A stretch of 64,000 nucleotides of DNA from Eikenella corrodens (GTDB lineage: Bacteria > Pseudomonadota > Gammaproteobacteria > Burkholderiales > Neisseriaceae). Numbering within the stretch: the first letter of the stretch is position 1; every line of letters begins with the position of its first letter. Positions 25,515 through 33,656 of the stretch are shown here, piece after piece. Where the stretch lies: contig NZ_CP034670.1 in NCBI RefSeq assembly GCF_003990355.1, positions 372,001 to 436,000 of the forward strand. The letters run 5' to 3'. The notes under the pieces are model-generated. The model ran no database searches. It saw only the letters and a list, made by a program, of their open reading frames with translations, and was not told the DNA's origin. Both the position numbers and the translations under genes were made by a program.

Positions 25515-27710
25515 CTAGCCGCTGGTGCCCACTGCCGCCGCCTCCTGCGTTTCGGTTTGGGTATCATCCACGTCTTGCAAGGCCTGGTAGGCGGGGAGCA
25601 AGAGTTTGGCAATCAAGGAAAGCTGCTGCCAGAGGGTGTGGGCGTGGGGGCTGGCGCTGCTGTCGGGGCGCAGGGCGGTGAGTTGTTGGCGCAGGGCGCT
25701 GTAGGCTACCTGAAAATCGGCTTCGGGCAGGCCGGGCAGCCGTTCGAGCAAGCGGGCGGTTTCGTTGGCGGTTTGGGCGAAGGCGGCGTTGAAATCGAGC
25801 TCGATTTGGCCGGGGCTGAGGCGGCTGCGGTAGGCGCCAAGGGCGGAGATATAGCCGTTAATGGCGTAAACGGTTTTGAGCAGGGTGAAGCCGCCGGGCA
25901 GATGTGCGGCATATTTTTTCGGCTCGCCGGACATGTCGGAAAGGGTGCTGCTCAGTTGGGCGGCGCGTTCGTGGGCGCGGCGGCGTTCGCTGCGGTAGGC
26001 GGCATCGTCGCACTGGCCGCCTTGCTGGAGCTGGTCGGTGATGCTTTTCAGGTAGCCTGCGTTGCCGGCCAGGGCACGTTGGGCGGTGCGGGCGAGGGAA
26101 AGGTAGTGCCAATCCGGCCAGAGCATGGATACGGCCCACCAGGCCAGCGCGCAGCCGACGATGGTGTCGAGCAGCCGCCAAGGCAGGGCGTCGAAGCCGT
26201 GCAGGCCGGCGATGTAGAGATTGGTGATGGCTTGGATGGTGATGAAGAAGGTGGAGTAGCTGTATTTGTTGGTGCGGAAGAAGAAAAACAGGGTGCTGGA
26301 AGCGGCCACCACGGCCAGCTGGGTGGCCAGCGAGGGGGTGAAATAGGGCAGTAGCGAGCCGACGGCCACGCCGGCCATCGTGCCGACCACGCGCTGGATA
26401 AGGCGGCTTTTGGTGGCGGAATAGTTGGGCTGGCACACGAATACGGCGGTGAGCAGCACCCAGTAGCCCATGGGCAACTTGAGGCTTTCCACTAAGGCGA
26501 TGCAGAGGAACACCACGATGGAGAGCCGCACGGCGTGACGGAATACGCCGGATTCGAAGCTGAGATGATTGCGCAGGATCTTGAGATGGCTGCGCCAGCT
26601 GCCGGCATCTTCGCGCACGATGCGGGTTTGCTCGTTGGCTTCGGTGTAGTCTGCTTGCTCGCCGGCCAGGTGGGTGAGTTGGTAGTTGATGCCGTAGAGA
26701 TTGTCGATAAGGCGGCGTAGGCTGCGCGGGCTCTTATCGGCTTGGGTGGATTGGTGGTGTTGGAGCGAGCGGCGGATGCCTGCGGCCAGTTTATCCAGCT
26801 TGGCATTGTCCGGCGCCGTGCTGCCGCGTTGCAGGCTGTGCGCCACATCGCGGCAGGCCTGCGCCTGCCATTCGATCAGCCGCTGGATGCGGAAGATGAG
26901 GTCGCTGTGGCTGAGCTCGGCCACAAAGCGGCGGTATTCGCCGATGTAGCTGGAGCTGGCGCGCTCGTGGATGTCTTGCGCGGCAAAGTAGTAGTGCAGC
27001 ATGCGGGCGGTGCGCGGGTGGCGGTGCTGGCCGCGCATGCGGTAAAACAAGGCACTGCGCACTTGGTTGAAGGCGGCAATCACTTTGCCGTTTTGCATGG
27101 CCAGTGCGATTTGCCGCTGCTCGAGCCGGTCGGTGTCGTCGGGGTCGAAGAATTGGGCTTTGATGTCGAGGTAGCCCGCCAGCTCGGTATAGGCAGCGGC
27201 CATGCTGTCTTGCACGGGGCGGTGCGGCAAAATAAGGTGCAGCAGCAGGGTGTTGCCGCTGTAGAGCAGCGTGCCGCACAAAATCAGCAGGGTGTTGGCA
27301 TACCAAACCATGCTGTGGTTGATGGTAAGGATGGTGTAGAGCGCCACCACCAGCGTGCCGAAGGAGATGGTGCGGTAGCGCAGGCTGATGGCGCCGGACA
27401 GGGTAAACACAAAAGTGAGCAGCGTCATCGCAGGCAGAAACAGCAGCGGCTGGCCGAACGTAAACTGCACGGTGAGCGAGGAAACGCTGAAGGCTGCAAT
27501 GGTGGAGAGCAGGTTTTGGATGCGGCCGGTGAGGCGGTTGTCTAAATCCACCAGGCCGCCGGCAATCACGCCGAGCACCAGCGGCATACACATCAGCGGC
27601 TTCTGCCAATACCACACGGCCAGCACGGCTAAGCATACGCTAACCAGCATCGGCAGTGCAGCCAGTACGCGCGCGGAAAGCCATTTGAGCCGGGATGGGA
27701 TAAGGGGCAT
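25515..27710 (-). CDS. YccS/YhfK-family inner-membrane protein
   Basis: The 731-residue protein has two blocks of hydrophobic helices (about residues 10-180 and 395-525), each followed by a cytosolic region, the arrangement of the YccS/FUSC family. Recognisable stretches include the N-terminal GVIAGGLVDLDNRLTGR and the second-block GYWVLLTAVFVCQPNYSAT, then RVVGTMAGVAVGSLLPY. These proteins resemble aromatic-acid efflux pumps of the AaeB group, but their substrate is unknown. A DUS is read in frame as AGYLKS. The gene is single and convergent with dusA. Confidence 0.88.
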   Translation of the reverse strand: MPLIPSRLKWLSARVLAALPMLVSVCLAVLAVWYWQKPLMCMPLVLGVIAGGLVDLDNRLTGRIQNLLSTIAAFSVSSLTVQFTFGQPLLFLPAMTLLTFVFTLSGAISLRYRTISFGTLVVALYTILTINHSMVWYANTLLILCGTLLYSGNTLLLHLILPHRPVQDSMAAAYTELAGYLDIKAQFFDPDDTDRLEQRQIALAMQNGKVIAAFNQVRSALFYRMRGQHRHPRTARMLHYYFAAQDIHERASSSYIGEYRRFVAELSHSDLIFRIQRLIEWQAQACRDVAHSLQRGSTAPDNAKLDKLAAGIRRSLQHHQSTQADKSPRSLRRLIDNLYGINYQLTHLAGEQADYTEANEQTRIVREDAGSWRSHLKILRNHLSFESGVFRHAVRLSIVVFLCIALVESLKLPMGYWVLLTAVFVCQPNYSATKSRLIQRVVGTMAGVAVGSLLPYFTPSLATQLAVVAASSTLFFFFRTNKYSYSTFFITIQAITNLYIAGLHGFDALPWRLLDTIVGCALAWWAVSMLWPDWHYLSLARTAQRALAGNAGYLKSITDQLQQGGQCDDAAYRSERRRAHERAAQLSSTLSDMSGEPKKYAAHLPGGFTLLKTVYAINGYISALGAYRSRLSPGQIELDFNAAFAQTANETARLLERLPGLPEADFQVAYSALRQQLTALRPDSSASPHAHTLWQQLSLIAKLLLPAYQALQDVDDTQTETQEAAAVGTSG

Positions 27711-27807
27711 GGTGGGTAAATAAAGGATGAGTGGGAAAGGGCGCTATTTTAGCGCAGGCGGCACAATACGGGCGCGGCTTTTGGGTTTTAGCTCAGTTCA
27801 AATTGCG

Positions 27808-27846
27808 TTTTCAGGTAGCCCTGTTTCCGTAGGGGCTACCTGAAAA
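27808..27846. terminator. Inverted DUS pair upstream of the yccS-like gene
   Basis: TTTTCAGGTAGCCC and GGGCTACCTGAAAA face each other across 11 bp. It lies downstream of the minus-strand immunity-like genes and would end their transcripts. Confidence 0.6.
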
Positions 27847-27902
27847 CCGAAACCGCGTGCGCGAGGGGGTGCACACACACTACGCAGGTGGGTTATGCTT
27901 GC
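27834..27902. repeat. Boundary repeat, copy A
   Basis: About 69 bp from a DUS-like end through AAACCGCGTGCG, CACACACACTACGCAGG and TTATGCTTGC. It matches copy B at 28614-28682 closely but not perfectly. Each copy sits just beyond the stop codon of a small minus-strand gene. Confidence 0.8.
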
Positions 27903-27914
27903 TAACCATGCAGG

Positions 27915-28283
27915 CTACGCTTGCTCTTTTAATTTAAGAGTTATTTTTTTAAATGAGTCATCCATAACTAAAAAGTTGATTTTTATTCTAGGGTTTTCAA
28001 TTGTTAACACACTATTTTTTGAATGAAATTCAATTCTTGTAGAACCCTTGAATTTAAATTCAAATAATGGAAAGCAAGATAAATCATCCATATAGGAATA
28101 TAAATCATCAAGATCTAATGGCTGAATAAATATTGCTGAACAATCTATATATATTTGATGCCAACATAAATTATCTTTAAATAGTATGAAATTATTATTT
28201 TTTGTATCTGAGTCTTGTAGAACATATAAATTTTCTAAATTTTCTACTGTAATATTTATATTTGAATCCTGTGTATAAATCAT
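27915..28283 (-). CDS. Small AT-rich protein, probable immunity protein
   Basis: The 122-residue acidic protein has no signal peptide or membrane helix and I do not recognise its family. Its base composition is far more AT-rich than the surrounding core genes. Its ATG overlaps the stop codon of a decayed reading frame upstream (TAATG), the usual arrangement of a polymorphic toxin tip and its immunity gene. An immunity role is inferred from this coupling, size and charge. It is followed by a boundary repeat and a DUS hairpin. Confidence 0.55.
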   Translation of the reverse strand: MIYTQDSNINITVENLENLYVLQDSDTKNNNFILFKDNLCWHQIYIDCSAIFIQPLDLDDLYSYMDDLSCFPLFEFKFKGSTRIEFHSKNSVLTIENPRIKINFLVMDDSFKKITLKLKEQA

Positions 28284-28597
28284 TATTTATGTCCTCCATT
28301 ACAAAAATCAGCAGCACCACCTTATGAACATCGTAAATAAGTTAGAAATTCTCCATCAGGTTTTTAAATAACTAAAGAATTATGAGGCTTTCTCCAAATT
28401 ACATTATCTATAGTCATGTATTCTTGAACTCTTACTTCTGATGGGTTGGAAACAATCTTATTTATTAAATTTTTTTGAGCCTGCTCTGTTTAGAAGGCCT
28501 TTAAATTTTTTTGGCATATCAATCCAATGAATAGGAGCTTGTTGTCGCATTTGTTGAAAATGTTTCTTACATTTTTTAACTGCATTGAAACTACGCT
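28283..28597 (-). pseudogene. Decayed C-terminal toxin-domain fragment
   Basis: On the minus strand a reading frame can be followed through AVKKCKKHFQQMRQQ, HWIDMPKKFKGLLNRAGS, a frameshift in a run of seven A, then SNPSEVRVQEYMTIDNVIW, two in-frame TAA stops and the ending GGAADFCNGGHK. The stop overlaps the start of the next gene. It lacks any N-terminal delivery region and starts right at a DUS (28597). A broken tip of a CDI, Rhs or Maf-type toxin is my reading; the enzymatic family is not identified. Confidence 0.55.
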
Positions 28598-28613
28598 TTC
28601 AGGTAGCCTGCTA

Positions 28614-28682
28614 GGGCTGCCTGAAGGCTGAAACCGCGTGCGTTCGGGATACTCACACACTATACAGGCGGGCTATGCTTGC
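28614..28682. repeat. Boundary repeat, copy B
   Basis: Second copy of the approximately 69-bp repeat, from a GGGCTGCCTGAAGG DUS-like end to CTATGCTTGC. It lies 5 bp beyond the stop codon of the gene at 28688-29146. Copies A and B are direct repeats about 780 bp apart. Confidence 0.8.
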
Positions 28683-28687
28683 ATTAG

Positions 28688-29146
28688 TTAAAAATAACTT
28701 TTCTTCCATTTTCCGGCATAATCCTTCCGATATACCCCATCAATTTTAAAAATATCATCGTCTTTGCGGATGCAGTATTTTAAAACGCTTTTAAATCCAT
28801 TATTTAACTTCACAATGACTTCGGATTTAATCCGCCTTTCCTGAACGTCTGAAATTTGAAAATCTCTAAATTCTGGTGGTATTGAATAGCTTAATGAAAG
28901 CAGCCTGTCCACCCATTTGGTTTCCAAGACAGACGGATGGAGGTATTGGTCAAATATGGCGCGCAGCTTGGCTCTCATTTCCTCTTCTGCCTGCATGTCT
29001 AATTCTTCTTCCTCTTCTTCGTCCATATCGTCCGATATTTCTTCATCCAGCTGCTTGTCCCGTTTCTCCATATAGATTTCCCATTGGCACATCGCATTGA
29101 GGAAATCGGTAACCAAGGCGGCTTGCGGGGTTGTCGGTGCGTTCAT
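28688..29146 (-). CDS. Small acidic protein, possible NTF2-fold immunity protein
   Basis: The 152-residue protein has a very acidic segment (about residues 32-55, with a run of Asp/Glu) and a C-terminal part, KSVLKYCIRKDDDIFKIDG, that resembles the last strands of NTF2-fold immunity proteins of the RhsIA type. I hold that loosely. It is intact and starts after AAGGAT. No toxin frame is preserved directly upstream. Together with the gene at 27915 it forms a small accessory patch between core genes. Confidence 0.55.
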   Translation of the reverse strand: MNAPTTPQAALVTDFLNAMCQWEIYMEKRDKQLDEEISDDMDEEEEEELDMQAEEEMRAKLRAIFDQYLHPSVLETKWVDRLLSLSYSIPPEFRDFQISDVQERRIKSEVIVKLNNGFKSVLKYCIRKDDDIFKIDGVYRKDYAGKWKKSYF

Positions 29147-29331
29147 GGCATATCCTTAATTTGGTAAATGGCCGGCCTAGCAAGGAACTCAGCTGGCTGC
29201 CGATAAAAGTAAAGACGGACGGCAGGCTACCTGAAAGCAAGGTTTCAGTAAAGTTCCAGCCGTGCAGGCGGCTTCAGGCAGCCTTGGGTATGCACGAAGG
29301 GGCTACCTGAAAGCGCAAACTTCAACGAAGT

Positions 29332-29435
29332 TATAGTGGATTACCAAAAATCAGGACAAGGCGGCGAGCCGCAGACAGTACAGATAGTACGGCAAGGCGA
29401 GACAACGCTGTACTGGTTTTTGTTAATTCACTATA
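29332..29435 (-). mobile_element. Correia-type miniature element, 104 bp
   Basis: It begins TATAGTGGATTACCAAAAA and ends TTGTTAATTCACTATA, in reverse orientation relative to most copies here, with the centre CAGATAGTACGG. Its left end interrupts a copy of the DUS-linked repeat at AAGTTA. Confidence 0.87.
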
Positions 29436-29562
29436 TCTTGTTTATACAGTGCAATCTGCCCGGCAGCGTGTTAGAATGCGCGCCGGTTTCGGGCTGCACT
29501 TTCAGGTAGCCTCAAGCCTTTGTTTTATTTCCAACCTGCCCTGCCTGTCTGAAACCCTAACC

Positions 29563-29622
29563 ATGCGCCTGCGCTTGTGCGGGCTTATGCTTAGTGTTTT
29601 AGCGGCAGCGGCCTTCTTCTAA
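29563..29622 (+). CDS. Possible 19-residue leader peptide upstream of pnp
   Basis: MRLRLCGLMLSVLAAAAFF ends with a TAA that overlaps the pnp Shine-Dalgarno (AAAGGA), 11 bp before the pnp ATG. It is short and has no good ribosome-binding site, so it may be chance. Confidence 0.25.
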   Translation: MRLRLCGLMLSVLAAAAFF

Positions 29623-29632
29623 AGGAATCCTA

Positions 29633-31738
29633 ATGTTTAACAAACACGTCAAATCCTTCCAATACGGCCAGCACACCGTAACCATCGAAACCGGCGAAAT
29701 CGCCCGCCAGGCTGCGGGTGCGGTAAAAGTATCCATGGGCGAAACCGTGGTGCTGGTGGCCGTTACCGCCAACAAAGAAGTGAAAGCCGGGCAGGATTTC
29801 TTTCCGCTCACCGTGGATTATCTGGAGCGCACCTATGCCGCAGGCAAAATCCCCGGCGGCTTCTTCAAGCGCGAAGGCAAACAGAGCGAAAAAGAAATCC
29901 TCACCAGCCGCCTGATCGACCGCCCCATCCGCCCGCTGTTCCCCGAAGGCTTCTTCCACGACATCCAAATCGTGGCCACGGTGGTATCGGTTGATCCGGA
30001 AATTGATTCCGACATTCCCGCCATGATCGGTGCTTCTGCCGCGCTGGTATTGAGCGGCGTGCCTTTCGCCGGCCCTATCGGCGCCGCCCGCGTGGGCTAC
30101 CTGAACGGCGAATACGTGCTGAACCCGACCAAAACCCAGCTGGCCAAATCGCAGCTGGATTTGGTGGTGGCCGGCACCGCGCAAGCCGTGCTGATGGTGG
30201 AATCCGAAGCCCAAATCCTGCCCGAAGACGTGATGCTCGGCGCCGTGGTATACGGCCACAATGAAATGCAGGCCGTTATCCGCGCCATCAACGAGCTGGC
30301 CGATGCGGTCAACCCCGAAGTGTGGGACTGGAAAGCGCCCGAAACCGATGCCGCCCTGGTGGCCAAAGTGCAGGAAATTGCCGGGCAAACCGTGGCCGAA
30401 GCTTTCAAAATCCGCCAAAAACAGGCGCGTACCGCCAAACTGAACGAAGCCTGGGCCGCTGTGGAAGCCGCACTGATCACGGAAGACACCGACACCCTCG
30501 CTGCCAACCAAATCAAAGGTATTTTCAAACATTTGGAAGCCGACGTGGTCCGCAGCCAGATTCTGGCCGGCCAGCCGCGCATCGACGGCCGCGACACCCG
30601 CACCGTGCGCCCCATCAACATCCAAATCGGCGTGCTGCCGCGCACCCACGGCTCCGCCCTCTTCACACGCGGCGAAACCCAAGCCCTGGCTGTGGCCACC
30701 CTCGGCACCCAACGCGACGAGCAAATCATTGATGCCTTGAGCGGCGAATACACCGACCGCTTCATGCTGCACTACAACTTCCCGCCCTATTCCACCGGCG
30801 AATGCGGCCGCATGGGCGCGCCCAAACGCCGCGAAATCGGCCACGGCCGCCTGGCCAAACGCGCCCTGCTCGGCGTGCTGCCCTCGCCCGAAGAATTCAG
30901 CTACACCATGCGCGTGGTGTCTGAAATCACCGAATCCAACGGCTCTTCTTCCATGGCCTCCGTATGCGGCGGCTGCTTGAGCCTGCTCTCCGCCGGCGTG
31001 CCGCTCAAAGCCCACGTGGCCGGTATCGCCATGGGCTTGATTTTGGAAGGCAACAAATTCGCCGTGCTCACCGACATCTTGGGCGACGAAGACCACCTCG
31101 GCGACATGGACTTCAAAGTGGCCGGTACCACCGAAGGCGTTACCGCCCTGCAGATGGACATCAAAATCCAAGGCATCACCAAAGAAATCATGCAGATTGC
31201 CCTGGCACAGGCCAAAGAAGCCCGCCTGCACATCCTCGAACAGATGAAAGCCGCCGTGGCCGGCCCGCAGGAGCTCTCGCAGCACGCGCCGCGCCTCTTC
31301 ACCATGAAGATTAACCAAGACAAAATCCGCGACGTTATCGGCAAAGGCGGCGAAACCATCCGCGCCCTCACCGCCGAAACCGGCACCGAAATCAACATTG
31401 AAGACGACGGCACCATCACCATCGCCGCCGTGAATGTGGAAGCCGTGGAAGCCGCCCGCAAACGCATCGAGGAAATCACTGCCGAAGTGGAAGTGGGCCA
31501 GGTGTACAACGGCGTGGTGATTAAGATTTTGGACAACAACGTCGGCGCCATCGTATCCGTGATGCCCGGCAAAGACGGCCTGGTGCACATCAGCCAAATC
31601 GCCCACGAGCGCGTAAAAGACGTGAACGACTACCTCAAAGTCGGCCAAAACGTGCGGGTGAAAGCACTGGAAGTGGACGACCGCGGCCGCGTCCGCCTTT
31701 CCATGAAAGCCCTGCTGGATCAAACCCGCGAGCAATAA
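29633..31738 (+). CDS. pnp: Polyribonucleotide nucleotidyltransferase (PNPase)
   Basis: PNPase degrades RNA 3' to 5' by phosphorolysis in the cytosol and degradosome. The 701-residue product has two RNase PH domains separated by an alpha-helical domain, the catalytic-core sequence SSSMASVCGGCLSLLSAGVP, a KH domain (RDVIGKGGETIRALTAETG, about residues 563-581) and a C-terminal S1 domain (GAIVSVMPGKDGLVHISQI). AAAGGAATCC precedes the ATG. rpsO, a common neighbour, is absent. An inverted DUS pair 22 bp after the stop is the likely terminator. Confidence 0.97.
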   Translation: MFNKHVKSFQYGQHTVTIETGEIARQAAGAVKVSMGETVVLVAVTANKEVKAGQDFFPLTVDYLERTYAAGKIPGGFFKREGKQSEKEILTSRLIDRPIRPLFPEGFFHDIQIVATVVSVDPEIDSDIPAMIGASAALVLSGVPFAGPIGAARVGYLNGEYVLNPTKTQLAKSQLDLVVAGTAQAVLMVESEAQILPEDVMLGAVVYGHNEMQAVIRAINELADAVNPEVWDWKAPETDAALVAKVQEIAGQTVAEAFKIRQKQARTAKLNEAWAAVEAALITEDTDTLAANQIKGIFKHLEADVVRSQILAGQPRIDGRDTRTVRPINIQIGVLPRTHGSALFTRGETQALAVATLGTQRDEQIIDALSGEYTDRFMLHYNFPPYSTGECGRMGAPKRREIGHGRLAKRALLGVLPSPEEFSYTMRVVSEITESNGSSSMASVCGGCLSLLSAGVPLKAHVAGIAMGLILEGNKFAVLTDILGDEDHLGDMDFKVAGTTEGVTALQMDIKIQGITKEIMQIALAQAKEARLHILEQMKAAVAGPQELSQHAPRLFTMKINQDKIRDVIGKGGETIRALTAETGTEINIEDDGTITIAAVNVEAVEAARKRIEEITAEVEVGQVYNGVVIKILDNNVGAIVSVMPGKDGLVHISQIAHERVKDVNDYLKVGQNVRVKALEVDDRGRVRLSMKALLDQTREQ

Positions 31739-31760
31739 GCGCAGGATGACTAGATAAAGC

Positions 31761-31793
31761 AAAGGCTACCTGAAAAAGTTTCAGGTAGCCTTT
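31761..31793 (+). terminator. Inverted DUS pair after pnp
   Basis: AAAGGCTACCTGAAA and TTTCAGGTAGCCTTT with a 3-bp loop, followed by a short T-run. Confidence 0.8.
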
Positions 31794-31819
31794 ATTTGAA
31801 ACTACAGAGAAGCACTTTC

Positions 31820-31918
31820 ATAGCGGATTAAAATAAGAATAGGACAAGACGACTGGCCGCAGACAATACCCATGTATGGCCAAGTAACGCGATAGTATCC
31901 TTATTCCAATTCACGATA
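31820..31918 (-). mobile_element. Degenerate Correia-type element
   Basis: Recognisable by ATAGCGGATTAAAATAAGA at one end, AGGACAAGACGACTGGCCGC inside and CAATTCACGATA at the other end. Many substitutions separate it from the other copies. It sits directly before the Lrp-type gene. Confidence 0.6.
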
Positions 31919-31934
31919 ACGATAGGAGAAGCCC

Positions 31935-32429
31935 ATGCCCCACCGCCCCACCTTCAAAGAAGCCGACAGCATCGACCACCGCATCCTCAAGCTCTTGCAG
32001 GAAAACGCCCGCCTGAGCATGACCGAGCTGGCCGAACGCGTCGGCCTGTCTGCCACCCCCGTAACCGAACGCGTGCGCCGTCTGGAGCGCGACGGCTACA
32101 TCAGCGGCTACCACGCCCGCCTCAACCCCGCCCGCTTGGGCTACGGCTTGCTGGTGTTCGTGGAAATCAAACTGCATTCCAAATCCGGCGATATTTTTGA
32201 AGAATTCCGCCGCGAAGTGCTGAAAATCCCGCAAATCCTCGAATGCCACCTCGTGTCCGGCGAATACGACTACCTGATCAAAGTGCGCCTGCAAGATATG
32301 TCCGCCTACCGCGACATGCTCGGCAAAATCCTGCTGCAACTGCCCTCTGCGGTAGAGAGCCGCAGCTATGTGGTGATGGAGGAAGTGAAGGAAAACGGGC
32401 CGCTGGCGCTGGAAGATTGGGAAGAATAA
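31935..32429 (+). CDS. Lrp/AsnC-family transcriptional regulator
   Basis: The 164-residue protein has an N-terminal winged helix (about 12-70, DHRILKLLQENARLSMTELA, then GLSATPVTERVRRLERDGYI) and a C-terminal RAM ligand-binding domain (about 80-155, ending SRSYVVMEEVKE). These regulators sense amino acids and bind DNA as octamers. The length and sequence suggest the general Lrp type rather than AsnC. A GGAG Shine-Dalgarno lies 6 bp before the ATG. It stands alone. Confidence 0.93.
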   Translation: MPHRPTFKEADSIDHRILKLLQENARLSMTELAERVGLSATPVTERVRRLERDGYISGYHARLNPARLGYGLLVFVEIKLHSKSGDIFEEFRREVLKIPQILECHLVSGEYDYLIKVRLQDMSAYRDMLGKILLQLPSAVESRSYVVMEEVKENGPLALEDWEE

Positions 32430-32433
32430 ACCA

Positions 32434-32509
32434 AAGGCTACCTGAAAGCGTAAGCTTCAACGAAGTTAAAACTCAGCCTTAGCTACGGGACATCGCTTTC
32501 AGGTAGTCT
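32434..32509 (+). repeat. Copy of the DUS-linked composite repeat
   Basis: A DUS followed by GCGTAAGCTTCAACGAAGTT, AAAACTCAGCCTTAGCTACG and an opposed degenerate DUS (TTTCAGGTAGTCT). Confidence 0.75.
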
Positions 32510-32573
32510 TGGGTTGTGCAAACGCGCGGGGATCAGGCCGATGCTACGAAGTTTGCGGCTGCCGAGTTGGCGA

Positions 32574-32611
32574 AGGCTACCTGAAAAGCTATGCGGATTT
32601 TCAGGTAGCCT
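32574..32611. terminator. Inverted DUS pair overlapping the ampD stop
   Basis: AGGCTACCTGAAAA and TTTTCAGGTAGCCT with a 10-bp loop. The right arm contains the ampD stop codon (TGA of CAGGCTACCTGA on the minus strand). Confidence 0.65.
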
Positions 32612-33200
32612 GTGTTGCGGCAGCCGGGGCGTTTTGTCCATCCGTTATCCCTTCCGCCAGCACCACGCCTGCGGCGGCCAGGCGCGGCCAGTCGAAGAAG
32701 TGGCCGGGGTCGCTTTTGCGGCCGGGGGCGATGTGTTGGTGGCCGGTTACGGCTTCGATGGGGTAGTGCGCCGCCATGCTGTGCAGCAGCGGAATCAGGG
32801 CTTGGTATTGCGCCTCGGTGAACGGTTCGAAATCGCAGCCTTCCAGCTCGATGCCGAGCGAAAAAGCATTGCAGCCGCTGCGGCCGCGATATTGCGACAC
32901 GCCGGCGTGGTGTGCCGCGTCGTTGCCCGACACAAACTGCACCACCTGTCCGCTGCGTTCAATCAAAAAATGGCTGGACACGCGCAAATCCACCAGCTGC
33001 GGGAAGAAGGGGTGCGCCTGCGGGTTAATGCGGTTGGTGAACAAATCGCAGATGGCGCTGCCGCCGTATTCGAAGGGCGGCAGGGAGATGTTGTGCAGCA
33101 CCACCAGCGAAACGGTTTCGCCGGCGGGGCGGGGCGAGAAGTTGGGCGAAGGGCAATGCACCGCGCCCTGCCACCAGCCGTTGTGCCAAGTTGTGGTCAT
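32601..33200 (-). CDS. ampD: 1,6-anhydro-N-acetylmuramyl-L-alanine amidase AmpD
   Basis: AmpD is a cytosolic zinc amidase that cleaves the peptide from anhydromuropeptides during cell-wall recycling. The 199-residue protein has the zinc His of VVLHNIS, the SSHFLIERSG segment, GIELEGCDFEPFT and the C-terminal HQHIAPGRKSDPGHFFDW with the other zinc ligands. The final codons, ending QAT then TGA, are read from a DUS, so the DUS supplies the stop codon. Confidence 0.95.
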   Translation of the reverse strand: MTTTWHNGWWQGAVHCPSPNFSPRPAGETVSLVVLHNISLPPFEYGGSAICDLFTNRINPQAHPFFPQLVDLRVSSHFLIERSGQVVQFVSGNDAAHHAGVSQYRGRSGCNAFSLGIELEGCDFEPFTEAQYQALIPLLHSMAAHYPIEAVTGHQHIAPGRKSDPGHFFDWPRLAAAGVVLAEGITDGQNAPAAATQAT

Positions 33201-33424
33201 GATGGGGCTCCGAAGGGGAGGGAATGGGATTATAGCGGGTTGGCGGGGCAGGCTACCTGAAAAGTGGTTGTAGGTTTGGCATGATTGAGAGAGGTAATCT
33301 CCAGGTGTGGGAAATAGAAAATTAGTAAGGTGGCATCACAAAGAGAAGATTATTGATATTTGATTGAATTTAAAAACAGTATTAAGATTATTCTTGGTTG
33401 ATTATAGTTGTTTTGGGTAAGTAA
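33201..33424. other. AT-rich spacer downstream of the candidate small RNA
   Basis: About 220 bp with one DUS near 33250 and otherwise AT-rich sequence. No credible frame or further structure. Confidence 0.5.
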
Positions 33425-33462
33425 AAAACATCCCTAGATGATAAAGTATCAAGGGATGTTTT
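33425..33462 (-). terminator. Strong hairpin terminator of the candidate small RNA
   Basis: On the minus strand AAAACATCCCT pairs with AGGGATGTTTT, with an inner TGATA/TATCA stem, and the transcript would end in a run of six T. It contains no DUS, unlike most terminators in this window. Confidence 0.85.
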
Positions 33463-33556
33463 GTGTCTGGGTGGCCGCAATCCCCACCATTTATCACTCG
33501 ACAATAATAATTTGCCTGAGATTACGCAGCTGATGCGAAAATTTCTGCTGTCAGAC
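33425..33556 (-). ncRNA. Candidate small RNA, about 130 nt
   Basis: The segment is bounded by a promoter-like pair upstream and a strong hairpin-plus-T6 at its end, with no open frame or Shine-Dalgarno inside. A GGTGG/CCACC stem (33470-33488) can form in the middle. It lies in a gene-free stretch between ampD and pgi. I do not recognise a known RNA family in it. This is a structural prediction only. Confidence 0.5.
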
Positions 33557-33562
33557 ATAGAT

Positions 33563-33591
33563 ATTGTATATTTTTAACCCTTTAAAAGCAA
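33563..33591 (-). promoter_or_regulatory. Predicted sigma-70 promoter of the candidate small RNA
   Basis: On the minus strand TTGCTT (33586-33591) and TACAAT (33563-33568) are separated by 17 bp in AT-rich DNA, and would start transcription near 33556. Confidence 0.5.
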
Positions 33592-33656
33592 ATCATTAGC
33601 CTGCAATATTTTGGCTTGTCACAAACATTGAGTGGTACTCTTCCATGGCAAAGAAA

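Larger units (their letters stand above)
29147..29632. other. Spacer before pnp
   Basis: Contains DUS near 29226, a degenerate one near 29271 and another near 29300 with a piece of the DUS-linked repeat, then a Correia-type element and a 19-codon frame just before pnp. A TAGAAT at 29472-29477 could be a -10 box, but no -35 box is at a suitable distance. Confidence 0.5.

Noticed and set aside
29630..31762. 710-codon minus-strand frame opposite pnp
   Set aside because: Exact antisense of PNPase with Gly/Ala/Val/His-rich shadow composition; pnp is unambiguous.
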